Below, one piece after another: positions 24,691 through 33,048 of a stretch of 43,026 bases of DNA. Source of the DNA: Bradyrhizobium sp. AS23.2 (GTDB lineage Bacteria; Pseudomonadota; Alphaproteobacteria; Rhizobiales; Xanthobacteraceae). Where the stretch lies: positions 1 to 43,026 of the forward strand of contig NZ_LGHM01000060.1 in the NCBI RefSeq assembly GCF_001908185.1, read 5' to 3'. Each line of letters begins with the position of its first letter. Position 1 is the first letter of the stretch. Made by a program: the position numbers and the translations under genes. The notes under the pieces were generated by a model that saw only the letters and a program-made list of their open reading frames with translations, was not told the DNA's origin and made no database searches.

Positions 24691-24718
24691 AAATGGCCGG
24701 GCGCGAGCCCGGCCATTT
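24691..24718 (-). terminator. intrinsic terminator of the small secreted-protein gene
   Basis: A hairpin, AAATGGCCGGGC / GCCCGGCCATTT. On the minus strand it is followed by TTTTTGTTTG, so it ends transcripts of the gene at 24740. It could also stop leuB transcripts, weakly. Confidence 0.75.
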
Positions 24719-24739
24719 GATTCGGTCACTACGTCCGCT

Positions 24740-25102
24740 TCAGTACAGCGGGAAATTCCGTGGGTAGCCGCCGACATCGGCCGGCGTGCTCAGCGGCTGG
24801 CGATCGATCGGACGGTTGTTGTTCTCGCGTGCGAAGGTCGGATAGCCGATCTCCGGCGGATACGCGTAATCCATGAACTTGCGATCGCCCGGATTGACCT
24901 CGGTGCCACCGTCGAGCCAGGAGCGCTTGCTCACATAGATGCGGGTGCGTCCCTGCTGATAGACCGTGTTGGGGCCGCTCGCGCCGTCATTGCGCTGCTT
25001 CCTGGTCTCGGCCGAAGCCGACGTTGCAAAGCCCACGGCGACGACGGCGCCCGCCGCAAGCCAGATCGCCAATTTGTTCGCGGCAGAGAATTTCGAGCTC
25101 AT
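24740..25102 (-). CDS. small secreted hypothetical protein (120 aa)
   Basis: From ATG 25102 (GGGGACGTG upstream) the protein has a signal peptide, MSSKFSAANKLAIWLAAGAV and on to ATSASA near residue 33. The mature part is Tyr-, Pro- and Asn-rich (TVYQQGRTRIYVSKRSWLDG, DYAYPPEIGYP). There is no recognised domain. Such short basic, tyrosine-rich exported proteins are frequent in Bradyrhizobium; no role is known to me. An upstream in-frame Met (25141) is less plausible because it would bury the signal peptide. It has its own terminator. Confidence 0.75.
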   Translation of the reverse strand: MSSKFSAANKLAIWLAAGAVVAVGFATSASAETRKQRNDGASGPNTVYQQGRTRIYVSKRSWLDGGTEVNPGDRKFMDYAYPPEIGYPTFARENNNRPIDRQPLSTPADVGGYPRNFPLY

Positions 25103-25258
25103 CACGTCCCCTTCAGGCGGCATGCCGCCAGTCGATTTCACCCCATACTAGTCCGGCCAGGGCGGCTGCAACTAGGTCTATTCGGTCACACCAGGGCGGA
25201 ATAATCGTGCGCGCCGGCAAAAGTTGCATCAATACCAGCCACTTGAGCTTGATGCCGA

Positions 25259-26077
25259 TCAAAGCGCTCCGCGCAATTGCGCGTCCGCGGCACCCAGCAG
25301 CCAGTCCGACGAGCCCGCCGGGGCGCAACCCCTGCGCTTCAGCGCGGCATGGGCGAACAATTCCGCCAGCTTCGGCTCGTTGCCCGAGGTCAAAAGTGTC
25401 AGCCGGTTCAGCGTGCAGGCGATCGCCGCGCGGTGCGCGGGCAGGGTGCCGCCCTGGCAGGAGAAGCCGGAGATCTGCAGCGCCGGCTCCTCGCTGCGCT
25501 TGAGATAGCCGAGGCACGCCCGCGCCCCCTCCGCCGTGCCGATTGGCCGGAACAGGGCGACGGGGCCGAATTTCGTATCTATCAGACCGGCTTGCTCGAG
25601 CGGGGTGGCCGCTCCCAGGCCCATCTGGACGGCCAGGTCCGCGGTCGCCGGACGAGCCACGTCGAATTCGGCGCCTTCCCGGTAAATGTCGAGCTCAGCC
25701 AGAGGCTTGTCCGCCTCGCCGGTCCAGCGCATCACGTCCCTGCGGCCGCCTTCGGGATGCCGGAGGATGGTGTAAGAGGCTGTTTTTTCTGATGAATCGA
25801 TCCGGCTGAGGGCGAAGGCCGGATGCGAACGGTCGGCCACGCTCCAGCCCGGCTGCGGCGCGGGCTCATCGTCCCGCATATCAGGCAGCTGGCCGAGCGC
25901 TGCGAGGGCCAGGATGGCAAACAGGGCGAGCGCCCCCACATAGGCGAACAGGTGCGCCAGCGTGCCGACGACCTCGTCGGCGAAGCCGGCCAGCGCCAGG
26001 TGGACGGCGGTCCTGGTGGGGGGTACGGCCGTGCCGGCCTCGAGCGACTGCATCCACGGCCTTGAGGCATGGTCCAA
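25259..26077 (-). CDS. membrane-anchored hypothetical protein
   Basis: A 272-residue protein with one membrane helix near residues 42-62 (LFAYVGALALFAILALAALG). A soluble domain follows that is probably periplasmic, with paired elements YTILRHPEGGRRDVMRWTG and FGPVALFRPIGTAEGARACL, and two Cys in GFSCQGGTLP and AIACTLNRLT. I do not recognise the family. Start is uncertain: residue 9 (MQSLEAG, 26053) is also possible. It is divergent from asd with about 90 bases between. Confidence 0.7.
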   Translation of the reverse strand: MDHASRPWMQSLEAGTAVPPTRTAVHLALAGFADEVVGTLAHLFAYVGALALFAILALAALGQLPDMRDDEPAPQPGWSVADRSHPAFALSRIDSSEKTASYTILRHPEGGRRDVMRWTGEADKPLAELDIYREGAEFDVARPATADLAVQMGLGAATPLEQAGLIDTKFGPVALFRPIGTAEGARACLGYLKRSEEPALQISGFSCQGGTLPAHRAAIACTLNRLTLLTSGNEPKLAELFAHAALKRRGCAPAGSSDWLLGAADAQLRGAL

Positions 26078-26169
26078 CGTTGTCTTGAGGCCGGTTCTCG
26101 CATAGAAGCGCTGCTCCTCCTGTTTAAGCGTCAGCTTCAGGAACGGGCTTTTTCATCGGAGAGTGAACG

Positions 26170-27204
26170 ATGGGTTACAAAGTCGCAGTCGTCGGCGCGA
26201 CCGGCAATGTCGGACGGGAAATGCTCAACATCCTCGATGAGCGCAAATTCCCCGCGGACGAGGTCGTGGCCCTTGCGTCACGCCGCAGCGTCGGCGTCGA
26301 GGTGTCCTATGGCGACCGCACCCTGAAGGTCAAAGCGCTCGAGCATTACGATTTCTCCGACGTCGACATCTGCCTGATGTCGGCGGGCGGTTCGGTGTCG
26401 AAGGAATGGTCGCCGCGGATCGGCGCCGCCGGCGCGGTCGTGATCGACAACTCGTCGGCCTGGCGCATGGATCCGGACGTGCCGCTGATCGTGCCGGAAG
26501 TGAACGCGGACGCGACGGCGGGCTTCAAGAAGAAGAACATCATCGCCAACCCGAACTGCTCGACCGCGCAGCTCGTGGTCGCGCTGAAACCGCTGCATGA
26601 CAAGGCGACCATCAAGCGCGTCGTGGTCTCGACCTATCAATCGGTGTCGGGCGCCGGCAAGGACGCGATGGACGAATTGTTCTCGCAGACCAAGGCCGTC
26701 TACACCAATGACGAGCTGATCGCGAAGAAATTCCCCAAGCGCATCGCCTTCAACGTCATCCCCCACATCGACGTCTTCATGGAGGACGGCTACACCAAGG
26801 AAGAGTGGAAGATGATGGCGGAGACCAAGAAAATCCTTGATCCCAAGATCAAGCTCTCCGCGACCTGCGTGCGCGTGCCGGTGTTCGTCGGCCATTCCGA
26901 GGCCGTCAACATCGAGTTCGAGAATCCGATTACGGCGGATGAAGCGCGCGACATCCTGCGCAAGGCGCCCGGCTGCCTCGTCATCGACAAGCAGGAGCCC
27001 GGCGGCTACGCCACGCCGTATGAAGCGGCCGGTGAGGATGCCACCTATATCAGCCGTATCCGCGAGGACGCGACGGTGGAGAACGGCCTCGTGCTGTGGT
27101 GCGTGTCCGACAATCTGCGCAAGGGCGCGGCGCTCAACGCGATCCAGATCGCGGAAGTGCTGATCAACCGCAAGCTGATCAGCGCGAAGAAGAAGGCGGC
27201 GTAA
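26170..27204 (+). CDS. asd: aspartate-semialdehyde dehydrogenase
   Basis: The 344-residue enzyme reduces aspartyl phosphate to the semialdehyde with NADPH, the branch point for lysine/diaminopimelate, threonine and methionine. It has VAVVGATGNVGREMLNILDE, SAGGSVSKEW, active-site Cys130 in IIANPNCSTAQLV, and QSVSGAGKDAMDEL, all as in the class found in alphaproteobacteria. GGAGAGTGAACG precedes ATG 26170. It is monocistronic and flanked downstream by a GTAGGGTGGG-type repeat. Confidence 0.98.
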   Translation: MGYKVAVVGATGNVGREMLNILDERKFPADEVVALASRRSVGVEVSYGDRTLKVKALEHYDFSDVDICLMSAGGSVSKEWSPRIGAAGAVVIDNSSAWRMDPDVPLIVPEVNADATAGFKKKNIIANPNCSTAQLVVALKPLHDKATIKRVVVSTYQSVSGAGKDAMDELFSQTKAVYTNDELIAKKFPKRIAFNVIPHIDVFMEDGYTKEEWKMMAETKKILDPKIKLSATCVRVPVFVGHSEAVNIEFENPITADEARDILRKAPGCLVIDKQEPGGYATPYEAAGEDATYISRIREDATVENGLVLWCVSDNLRKGAALNAIQIAEVLINRKLISAKKKAA

Positions 27205-27214
27205 GCCGAGCCTC

Positions 27215-27330
27215 CGTAGGGTGGGTTAGCCGAAGGCGTAACCCACCGCTTCTGTCACCGCGGAAACCAAAGAGGTGGGTTACGCCGAGCGACTGCGCTT
27301 CGCGCAGCCGCGGGGCTAACCCACCCTACG
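27215..27330. repeat. palindromic repeat, 'GTAGGGTGGGTTAGCC' type, copy 3
   Basis: It has the same architecture and size as copy 1: outer arms CGTAGGGTGGGTTAGCC and GGCTAACCCACCCTACG, inner GTAACCCACC / GGTGGGTTAC and a GCGCTTCGCGC segment. It lies between convergent asd and carbonic anhydrase genes. Confidence 0.85.
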
Positions 27331-27333
27331 AAA

Positions 27334-27978
27334 TCAAGTCACGCTTCGCGCGCTCTTGAATTCCTTCGTCGACTTGTCGAGCACGAACAAGGTCCCCTCC
27401 GCGACGCCGAAATAGGCGCCGTGCAGTTGCATCTCGCCGCCCTCGACCGCCTTCCGCACGAACGGGAACGTCATCAGGTTTTCCAGGCTGCGGAACACTG
27501 CGGCCTTCTCGATGCGCTCGACAAACTGCGCCATGGTCTCGTGGGCGCGCTGCTCGACAACTTCGCCGGGCTTAATGAACATCTGCATCCATTTGCCGAT
27601 GAAGTCGCCGGGCGTGAGCGGCTCGATCTTGTCGACGAAGGCGCGGATGCCGCCGCACTGCGCATGTCCGAGGATCACCATGTGCTTCACCTTCAGCACC
27701 GTCACGGCATATTCCAGCGCGGCCGAGACACCGTGCGCGTTGGCGTCGGGCTGATAAACCGGCACGAGGTTGGCAATGTTGCGGACGACGAACAGCTCGC
27801 CCGGGCCGACATCGAAGATCGCCTCGGGTGAGACGCGGGAATCGCAGCAGCCGATCACCATCACTTCCGGCGACTGCCCTTTCACCGACAGCTCGCGATA
27901 GCGGCTCTGCTCGGCCGGCAGCCGCTGGGTGGCGAAGGCCTTGTAGCCTTCCAGCAAGTGCTTCGGGAATGTGATCAT
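27334..27978 (-). CDS. beta-class carbonic anhydrase
   Basis: A 214-residue enzyme that interconverts CO2 and bicarbonate. Zinc ligands and catalytic pair are visible: Cys44 and the Asp46-Arg48 dyad in IGCCDSRVSPE, then His105 and Cys108 in GHAQCGGI. The middle RNIANLVPVY and the length fit bacterial beta-carbonic anhydrases. The protein has no signal peptide, so it is cytoplasmic. It supplies bicarbonate to carboxylases, an inference from the family. Convergent with asd. Confidence 0.95.
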   Translation of the reverse strand: MITFPKHLLEGYKAFATQRLPAEQSRYRELSVKGQSPEVMVIGCCDSRVSPEAIFDVGPGELFVVRNIANLVPVYQPDANAHGVSAALEYAVTVLKVKHMVILGHAQCGGIRAFVDKIEPLTPGDFIGKWMQMFIKPGEVVEQRAHETMAQFVERIEKAAVFRSLENLMTFPFVRKAVEGGEMQLHGAYFGVAEGTLFVLDKSTKEFKSARSVT

Positions 27979-28062
27979 GGCCTATGCCTAACCATATACC
28001 GCAGGAGCGAACAAGCCTTTCGAATAGGCATGCCAGATGCTATCGGCTCCGGCTTATTGTTT

Positions 28063-28111
28063 GAGCATGATCTTTTCGGAAAACCGCCGCACACTTTTCC
28101 GGATCATGCTC
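28063..28111. repeat. palindromic repeat, 'GAGCATGATC' type, copy 1
   Basis: GAGCATGATC-TTTTCGGAAAA and its inverse ending GGATCATGCTC form a stem-loop of 49 bases. The same element occurs inverted at 31589-31637. Confidence 0.85.
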
Positions 28112-28147
28112 TAGAACACGCCCGAGGAAACCGGAAGGAACGCTTGC

Positions 28148-29029
28148 ATGACCCGCCCGCGCCGCAGCCATCTCTTCATGCCCGGCTCCAACCCCCGCGC
28201 GCTCGACAAGGCGCGCAATCTGGCCGCCGATGGCCTCATCCTGGACCTTGAGGATTCCGTTGCCCCCGACGCCAAGGCGGTGGCGCGCGACCAGATCGCC
28301 GCCGCGATCGCGGCCAAGGGCTTCGGCAAACGCGAGATCCTGATCCGGACCAACGGCCTCGACACGCCCTGGTGGGCAGAGGACGTCGCGATGGCCGCCA
28401 AGGCGTCGCCGGACGGCATCCTGGTTCCAAAGGTCTCGAGCGTCGAGGACCTCGACATGATCGGCCGTCGCCTCGCCGAGCTTGGCGCGGCGCCAACCGT
28501 CAGAGTCTGGGCCATGATCGAAACCGCGCGTGCGGTACTGCACGCCGAGGAGCTGGCCGCGGCCGGCCGCGATCCGAAGACGCGTCTGTCGGGTTTCGTG
28601 TTCGGGCCCAATGACATCTCGCGGGAAACGCGCATCAAGATGATGCCGGGCCGCGCTGCGATGATCCCGATGATCACCCATTGCATCCTGGCAACGCGCG
28701 CCCACGGCCTCGAAAACCTCGATGGCCCCTACAGTGACATCGCCAATTCCGATGGCTTCGCCACCGAATGCGCGCAGGGCCGCGATCTCGGCTTCGACGG
28801 CAAGACGCTGATCCATCCGTCGCAAATCGAGGCCTGCAATGCGATCTTCACGCCGCCCGAAGAGGAGGTCGCCCGCGCGCGAAAAATCATCGCGGCCTTC
28901 GAGTTGCCGGAAAACGTGTCACGCGGTGCGATCCGGCTCGATGGTGCGATGGTGGAGCGCCTGCACGCCGACATGGCGCGGCGCACGATCGAAATCGCGG
29001 ATGCGATCGCCGCGATGAGCAAGGGCTGA
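28148..29029 (+). CDS. HpcH/HpaI aldolase / citrate lyase beta-like (CitE) protein
   Basis: A 293-residue TIM-barrel lyase that begins RPRRSHLFMPGSNPRALDKA and has the metal/CoA-ester site LDLEDSVAPDAKAVAR, followed by IETARAVLHAEELAAA, FVFGPNDISRETRI and GKTLIHPSQIEACNAIF. These match the CitE-like subfamily, which cleaves or makes CoA thioesters such as citramalyl-, malyl- or 3-hydroxy-3-methylglutaryl-like esters. A stand-alone member without citrate lyase alpha/gamma genes, as here, is usually a malyl/citramalyl-CoA-type enzyme; which reaction is unknown. GGAAGGAA lies before ATG 28148. Confidence 0.9.
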   Translation: MTRPRRSHLFMPGSNPRALDKARNLAADGLILDLEDSVAPDAKAVARDQIAAAIAAKGFGKREILIRTNGLDTPWWAEDVAMAAKASPDGILVPKVSSVEDLDMIGRRLAELGAAPTVRVWAMIETARAVLHAEELAAAGRDPKTRLSGFVFGPNDISRETRIKMMPGRAAMIPMITHCILATRAHGLENLDGPYSDIANSDGFATECAQGRDLGFDGKTLIHPSQIEACNAIFTPPEEEVARARKIIAAFELPENVSRGAIRLDGAMVERLHADMARRTIEIADAIAAMSKG

Positions 29030-29247
29030 AGGATGAAGGGATAATCACCCCTTCAGGCCGTGCTACAGGCGGCGGCAACAGAGGCCTTCGCCGTGCTCGT
29101 TCATGCAAACGTGATCGTCCTGCACGGGGGGCTATGGTTGGCTCGCATGAGCACCAGGCTGGAAGATGCATCATTACATGGTATGGTTGCATTTGGTTGG
29201 GAGGCAATTGGACTGATAAGCTTCAAGCGTGCTCTGGGGGGGTCCTC

Positions 29248-29997
29248 ATGGCAGCACTTGCGGAGACTGTTCATACCCGCTTGGTCGACGCGCTCACCGC
29301 GCACGCGGTCGCGAGCATCGAAGCCGCCGATCATTTTTCTTCGCCCTTCCCTCACATCGTTTTCGGTAATTTCTTTCCGAAGGATCTTTACCGTGACTTG
29401 ATACGGAGCGTCCCCACTCAGGGGTACGATCCGATCACGGGTACAGGGACCCGCATGGCGCTGCGCCTCTACGGCGAGAACGTCGAGAAGATCGATCCGT
29501 CTCTGCGGCCTCAATGGGCTGCGGTGTCGGCCATGTTGACCTCGGAGAGCATCGAGCGGGCCATCCGAAAGAGACTGCATGACGGGCTCGAGATTCGTGC
29601 CCGTGGCGACAAGGTGCCAAGTGCCGCCGATTTGAAGTTGGTCGCAAAGCCGGTGGTTTACGTGGACAGGGACGGATATCAGATCAAGCCGCATCCGGAC
29701 ACGCGCAAGAAGGTTGTGACGATGCAGCTTTATTGCCCGGCCGACGCCAGCCGGGAAGCTTTGGGGACGACGCTCTATAAGGCGTCCCTCAAGGGACTGT
29801 TTCATGTTGGCTCTTATTGTCTGGAGCCTGTGAAAACGATCCCGTTTCTGCCCAATGTCGGATACGCGTTCGTGGTTCTGAAGGCCTATCACTCGTTGAC
29901 CAGGATGAGCTGGCACGGTCGTCCGCCGATCAAGACTGATCGGGATCGAGTGTCGATCCTCAACACATTCTACATGAACGAAACTGCTGGCTTCTGA
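29248..29997 (+). CDS. 2OG-Fe(II) oxygenase-like protein
   Basis: From ATG 29248 the protein is 249 residues. A likely double-stranded beta-helix core contains YQIKPHPDTRKKVVTMQLYC, giving His149-X-Asp151, and a distal His223 in SWHGRPPIKTDRDR with Arg232/Arg234 downstream. This is the His-X-Asp...His...Arg arrangement of 2-oxoglutarate-dependent oxygenases. It resembles the small stand-alone members that hydroxylate peptides or sugars; the substrate is unknown. No metabolic partner is encoded nearby. The ribosome site is a run of G (GGGGGGG) 6 bases upstream. Open frame upstream of ATG 29248 is not coding. Confidence 0.65.
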   Translation: MAALAETVHTRLVDALTAHAVASIEAADHFSSPFPHIVFGNFFPKDLYRDLIRSVPTQGYDPITGTGTRMALRLYGENVEKIDPSLRPQWAAVSAMLTSESIERAIRKRLHDGLEIRARGDKVPSAADLKLVAKPVVYVDRDGYQIKPHPDTRKKVVTMQLYCPADASREALGTTLYKASLKGLFHVGSYCLEPVKTIPFLPNVGYAFVVLKAYHSLTRMSWHGRPPIKTDRDRVSILNTFYMNETAGF

Positions 29998-30051
29998 TCT
30001 CCAGGGCAAGCGAAGCCATTTAGGTCAGAGCGCCGCATGAATGCGACGCTG

Positions 30052-30471
30052 TCAGTGCGGCGCGACGTCTGCGCGATCGAGCGACTCCAGCGTCAACGCG
30101 TTGGCGCAATAGCCGTGATAGTTCTCCGCGGCGGTGCCATCGGCGAGGTCGCGGTCGCACTGTCCCTTGTGATTGCAGAGCGAGCAGACCCGCTCCATGT
30201 CGCGCAAGACCAGCGGCTGTGTCTGTGCCAGCCGCTCCGCGCTGATGCCGAGCTGCTCCAGCATTTTCGGCAGCTCATCGGCGGCGTGGCGGCCGTGACG
30301 GACCAATTCCTCCAGATCATCCGGCGCGACCCTGAGATCGCTGGCAATCCGGTCGAAATTGGTACGGTCGAGCTGCCGCATCTCGCTCAGCTCGCGGTGA
30401 TGCTTCAGCCAAGCGGCAAAGGACTCGATGAGGTCCTGGACGATGGGATAAGGCTTGCTTGCGGTGCTCAT
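30052..30471 (-). CDS. DUF6455-like protein with Cys motif
   Basis: A 139-residue cytoplasmic protein from ATG 30471 (GGAG 8 bases before). It is helical in the first 85 residues (FDRIASDLRVAPDDLEELVR) and then has CSLCNHKGQCDRDLADGTAA and YHGYCANA, giving a Cys-X2-Cys-X5-Cys and a fourth Cys. That arrangement could bind a metal ion or cluster. It resembles the conserved proteobacterial DUF6455 family by eye. Function is unknown. It stands alone between the oxygenase gene and a palindromic repeat. Confidence 0.7.
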   Translation of the reverse strand: MSTASKPYPIVQDLIESFAAWLKHHRELSEMRQLDRTNFDRIASDLRVAPDDLEELVRHGRHAADELPKMLEQLGISAERLAQTQPLVLRDMERVCSLCNHKGQCDRDLADGTAAENYHGYCANALTLESLDRADVAPH

Positions 30472-30574
30472 GGAAAGCTCCATTCGAACGGCGGAACTGG
30501 AGCGAGATTAGGCACCATGGTGCAGAAACGCGTTGCGCTGGATCAAATTGGAATGAGCCAAGGAAACTGATCTC

Positions 30575-30720
30575 GTGCCCCGGACGCGGCGCAGCCCAAA
30601 AGCGCGTTTACGCGCGTCTTCGACGCGCTATGGTGGTGCGCTGCTGAGCCGGGGCCCATGTCGCGAACTGGGGCCCGGCTCTGCGGAGCAGCGTTGCGCG
30701 CCGCACCGCGTCCGGGGCAC
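30575..30720. repeat. palindromic repeat, 'GTGCCCCGGACGC' type, copy 1
   Basis: GTGCCCCGGACGCGGCGCA at the left is the inverse of GCGTCCGGGGCAC at the right. Between them are GAGCCGGGGCCCATGT and a mirrored CGGCTCTGCGGAGCAGCG. A related copy is at 41543-41711. It lies just past the 3' end of the glycosyltransferase gene. Confidence 0.8.
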
Positions 30721-30725
30721 AAGAG

Positions 30726-31511
30726 CTACGCGAATCGCTCCGCCGCCCAGGCATACAGGCTGCCCGGAATCGGTGGCTGGCCGCCGCGTCCCTTGGGCGA
30801 GATGTGCAGGCCGATAATCTCGGGGTTAGTGACGAGGCCGAGATAGCTCGACGGCTCGAAGAACAGTTTTGGCTCGGCGTGCACCGCGTAAAAGGATTGC
30901 TTCGGCAGCGCGCATCTCAACTCACCGGTGCGACGGGCCAGCGCCGTCAGCGCTGCCGGCCCAAAGAGCGCAACGCGAACATCCGAGAGACGGTTCGAGC
31001 CGCCGCGCAGGCGACGCATCGCAAAGGTGATGCGATGGCGCACCGACAGCCAGTTCGGCGTCAGCTCCTCCTGCTGCATCAGCTCTTCGAAGGCGGCAAC
31101 GATGCCGTGCCCGGGCGGAAGATAGATCACGGAATTGCCGAGCTGGCGCGGCCGCTCCCAGGCGAAGTAGGGTTTTGTCGGGTCGATCTCGACCGGCTTG
31201 AGCAGCAGCACGTCGGCATCGAGCCAAAGGCCGAGTCCCTTCGCCATCAGCTTCATGCGGAAGAAGTCGCTGAACTGGAGCGTGGTCCAGTCGCGCCAGC
31301 TGCCGTCCGGCTGCGGCGGCCGCAATCGCTCGGAGAATGCATGCGGCAGGATCGCCTCGGCATCCGCGTTCGCGATGCCGGCGGGCAGGCCGGGAATGGT
31401 GTCGAAGCTGTAGACCGTGATCTTGTGGCCGGCCGCGAGCTGCGAGCGCAGACAGGTCTGGCGCAGCGCATCCATCGGGCCATGCCAGAAGGTGACGATG
31501 TCGGGCAGCAT
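30726..31511 (-). CDS. glycosyltransferase, GT32-like (DXD sugar-transferase)
   Basis: The 261-residue cytoplasmic protein starts MLPDIVTFWHGPMDALRQTC and has the nucleotide-sugar-binding WLDADVLLLKP (DXD motif) near 117-127. TTLQFSDFFRMKLMAKGLG precedes it, as in capsular polysaccharide and GT32-like transferases that begin with FWHG. It probably adds a hexose to a surface glycan or lipid; acceptor and sugar are unknown. No other polysaccharide gene is near except the FkbM gene 28 kb away. Confidence 0.8.
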   Translation of the reverse strand: MLPDIVTFWHGPMDALRQTCLRSQLAAGHKITVYSFDTIPGLPAGIANADAEAILPHAFSERLRPPQPDGSWRDWTTLQFSDFFRMKLMAKGLGLWLDADVLLLKPVEIDPTKPYFAWERPRQLGNSVIYLPPGHGIVAAFEELMQQEELTPNWLSVRHRITFAMRRLRGGSNRLSDVRVALFGPAALTALARRTGELRCALPKQSFYAVHAEPKLFFEPSSYLGLVTNPEIIGLHISPKGRGGQPPIPGSLYAWAAERFA

Positions 31512-31547
31512 GAGCGGAAGCTATAAGGGAAAATCAGGGCAAAGAAA

Positions 31548-31576
31548 AAGCCCCGGCGCGCGTCGCACCGGGGCTT
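31548..31576 (-). terminator. intrinsic terminator after leuD
   Basis: The stem AAGCCCCGG / CCGGGGCTT is followed on the minus strand by TTTTCTTTG. It lies downstream of leuD and upstream of the glycosyltransferase start. Confidence 0.75.
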
Positions 31577-31588
31577 GAACCGAAACTA

Positions 31589-31637
31589 GAGCATGATTCG
31601 GAAAAGTGTGCCGCGGTTTTCCGGAAAGATCATGCTC
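31589..31637. repeat. palindromic repeat, 'GAGCATGATC' type, copy 2
   Basis: The same 49-base stem-loop as 28063-28111, in the opposite orientation, between the leuD stop and its terminator. Confidence 0.85.
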
Positions 31638-31650
31638 AAGCAATATGCGA

Positions 31651-32256
31651 TCAGGCCCAGGCGCGTTCGCGCTTGAGCTTTTCCTCGTAGGTGTCGATCG
31701 AGGACTTCTTCTCCATCGTCAGGCCGATGTCGTCGAGGCCGTTGATCAGGCAGTGCTTGCGGAACGGATCGATCTCGAACTTCACCTTGCCGCCGTCGGG
31801 GCCGCGGATCTCCTGGTTCGGCAGGTCGATCGTCAGCGTCGCGTTGGCGCCGCGCTCGGCGTCGTCGAACAGCTTGTCGAGGTCTTCCTGGCTGACGCGG
31901 ATCGGCAGAATGCCGTTCTTGAAGCAGTTGTTGTAGAAGATGTCGCCGAACGAGGTCGAGATCACGCAGCGGATGCCGAAGTCGAGCAGCGCCCAGGGCG
32001 CGTGCTCGCGGCTCGAGCCGCAGCCGAAATTGTCGCCGGCGACCAGCACCTTCGTATCGCGATAGGCCGGCTGGTTCAGCACGAAGTCCGGGTTCTCGCT
32101 GCCATCGTCCTTGTAGCGCTGCTCGGAGAAGAGCCCCTTGCCAAGGCCGGTGCGCTTGATGGTCTTGAGGTACTGCTTCGGAATGATCATGTCGGTGTCG
32201 ACATTGATGATCTTCAGCGGCGCCGCGACGCCTTCCAGCGTGGTGAATTTGTCCAT
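31651..32256 (-). CDS. leuD: 3-isopropylmalate dehydratase small subunit
   Basis: The 201-residue subunit completes the isopropylmalate isomerase with LeuC and carries substrate-recognition residues. It has [38 protein letters not shown] and [18 protein letters not shown], the diagnostic LeuD segment. Length is normal. It is separated from leuC by 2.3 kb of unrelated genes, on the same strand. Cytoplasmic. Confidence 0.97.
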   Translation of the reverse strand: MDKFTTLEGVAAPLKIINVDTDMIIPKQYLKTIKRTGLGKGLFSEQRYKDDGSENPDFVLNQPAYRDTKVLVAGDNFGCGSSREHAPWALLDFGIRCVISTSFGDIFYNNCFKNGILPIRVSQEDLDKLFDDAERGANATLTIDLPNQEIRGPDGGKVKFEIDPFRKHCLINGLDDIGLTMEKKSSIDTYEEKLKRERAWA

Positions 32257-32380
32257 GGTTGCGCTTTCCCGGGGTGGTTCAGGGGAACCGGTATTTATCG
32301 CGATCGGTGGCCGAATCCTAGGCCGAATTCGGCAGATCTAGTCTGCCGGGTTTGAGGGCTGAACCGATGCGGCATCGGGA

Positions 32381-32410
32381 TTTCACCTCTCCCCGCCGGG
32401 GAGAGGTGAA
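32381..32410 (-). terminator. strong hairpin after the metallopeptidase gene
   Basis: TTCACCTCTCCCC and GGGGAGAGGTGAA form a perfect 13-bp stem with a 4-base loop, 12 bases after the metallopeptidase stop. No T-tract follows on either side, so it may be a palindromic repeat rather than a true terminator. Confidence 0.45.
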
Positions 32411-32422
32411 GAGGGGCCGCTC

Positions 32423-32821
32423 CTAGTCTGCTTGCGCCTCAATCGCCGCCATATCGTCGTCCGAGAGGCCGAAATGGTGGCCGATCTCGTGGATCAGGAC
32501 GTGACGGACGATGTGGCCCAGGCTCTCGTCGTGCTCGGCCCAGTAGTCCAGGATCGGCCGGCGGTAGAGCCAGACCATGTTGGGCAGCCGCGCCACGTCG
32601 CCAAGGCTCTGCTGCGGCAGGCCGACGCCCTGGAACAGGCCGAGCAGGTCGAACTCGCTCTCGCATTCCATCTCGTCCAGGACCTCCTCGCTCGGGAAGT
32701 CGTCGACGCGGAGGATCACCCCCTCGCACAGCCTGCGAAACTCCGTCGGCAGGCGTTCGAACACGTCATGAGCCATCGCTTCCATTTCGGCGAGCGAGGG
32801 TGCTTTCAATTTCGTCCACAT
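32423..32821 (-). CDS. small metallopeptidase-family protein (zincin-like)
   Basis: A 132-residue protein with the zinc-binding motif HEIGHHFGLSDDDM near the C-terminus, and upstream IVRHVLI. The fold matches the short metallopeptidase family (Pfam PF06262) found widely in actinobacteria and alphaproteobacteria. The N-terminal part, ERLPTEFRRLCEGVILRVDD, is typical. Biological substrate is unknown. Single gene, cytoplasmic. Confidence 0.85.
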   Translation of the reverse strand: MWTKLKAPSLAEMEAMAHDVFERLPTEFRRLCEGVILRVDDFPSEEVLDEMECESEFDLLGLFQGVGLPQQSLGDVARLPNMVWLYRRPILDYWAEHDESLGHIVRHVLIHEIGHHFGLSDDDMAAIEAQAD

Positions 32822-32832
32822 GGGCTTCTCTT

Positions 32833-32936
32833 AAAACGTTTTCGAGCGAAGTGGATACCGGTTCGCGTAAAGAAAACGCGTTAAAACAAGAATCTAGAGC
32901 CCCGTTCCGATTCCATCGGAACGGAAATGGCTCTAG
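32833..32936. repeat. composite palindromic repeat (AAACGTTTTCGAGC / CTAGAGCC)
   Basis: AAACGTTTTCGAGCGAAGTG and GGATACCGGTTCGCGTAAAG lead into AAAACGCGTTAAAA, then CTAGAGCC...GGCTCTAG encloses the near-palindrome CGTTCCGAT / ATCGGAACG (32903-32923). From memory, this combination recurs widely in Bradyrhizobium; one copy is seen in this window. Confidence 0.65.
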
Positions 32937-33048
32937 CGCGGGTTCCCCGGCGATGCATCCGGCTTTATAAGCGCGGCGAGGTTGACGGGCGCCGCCAAAA
33001 CGGGGAGCGTACGGCACCTCGATGGGGACGTTTCAGGTGGGTGGTACG

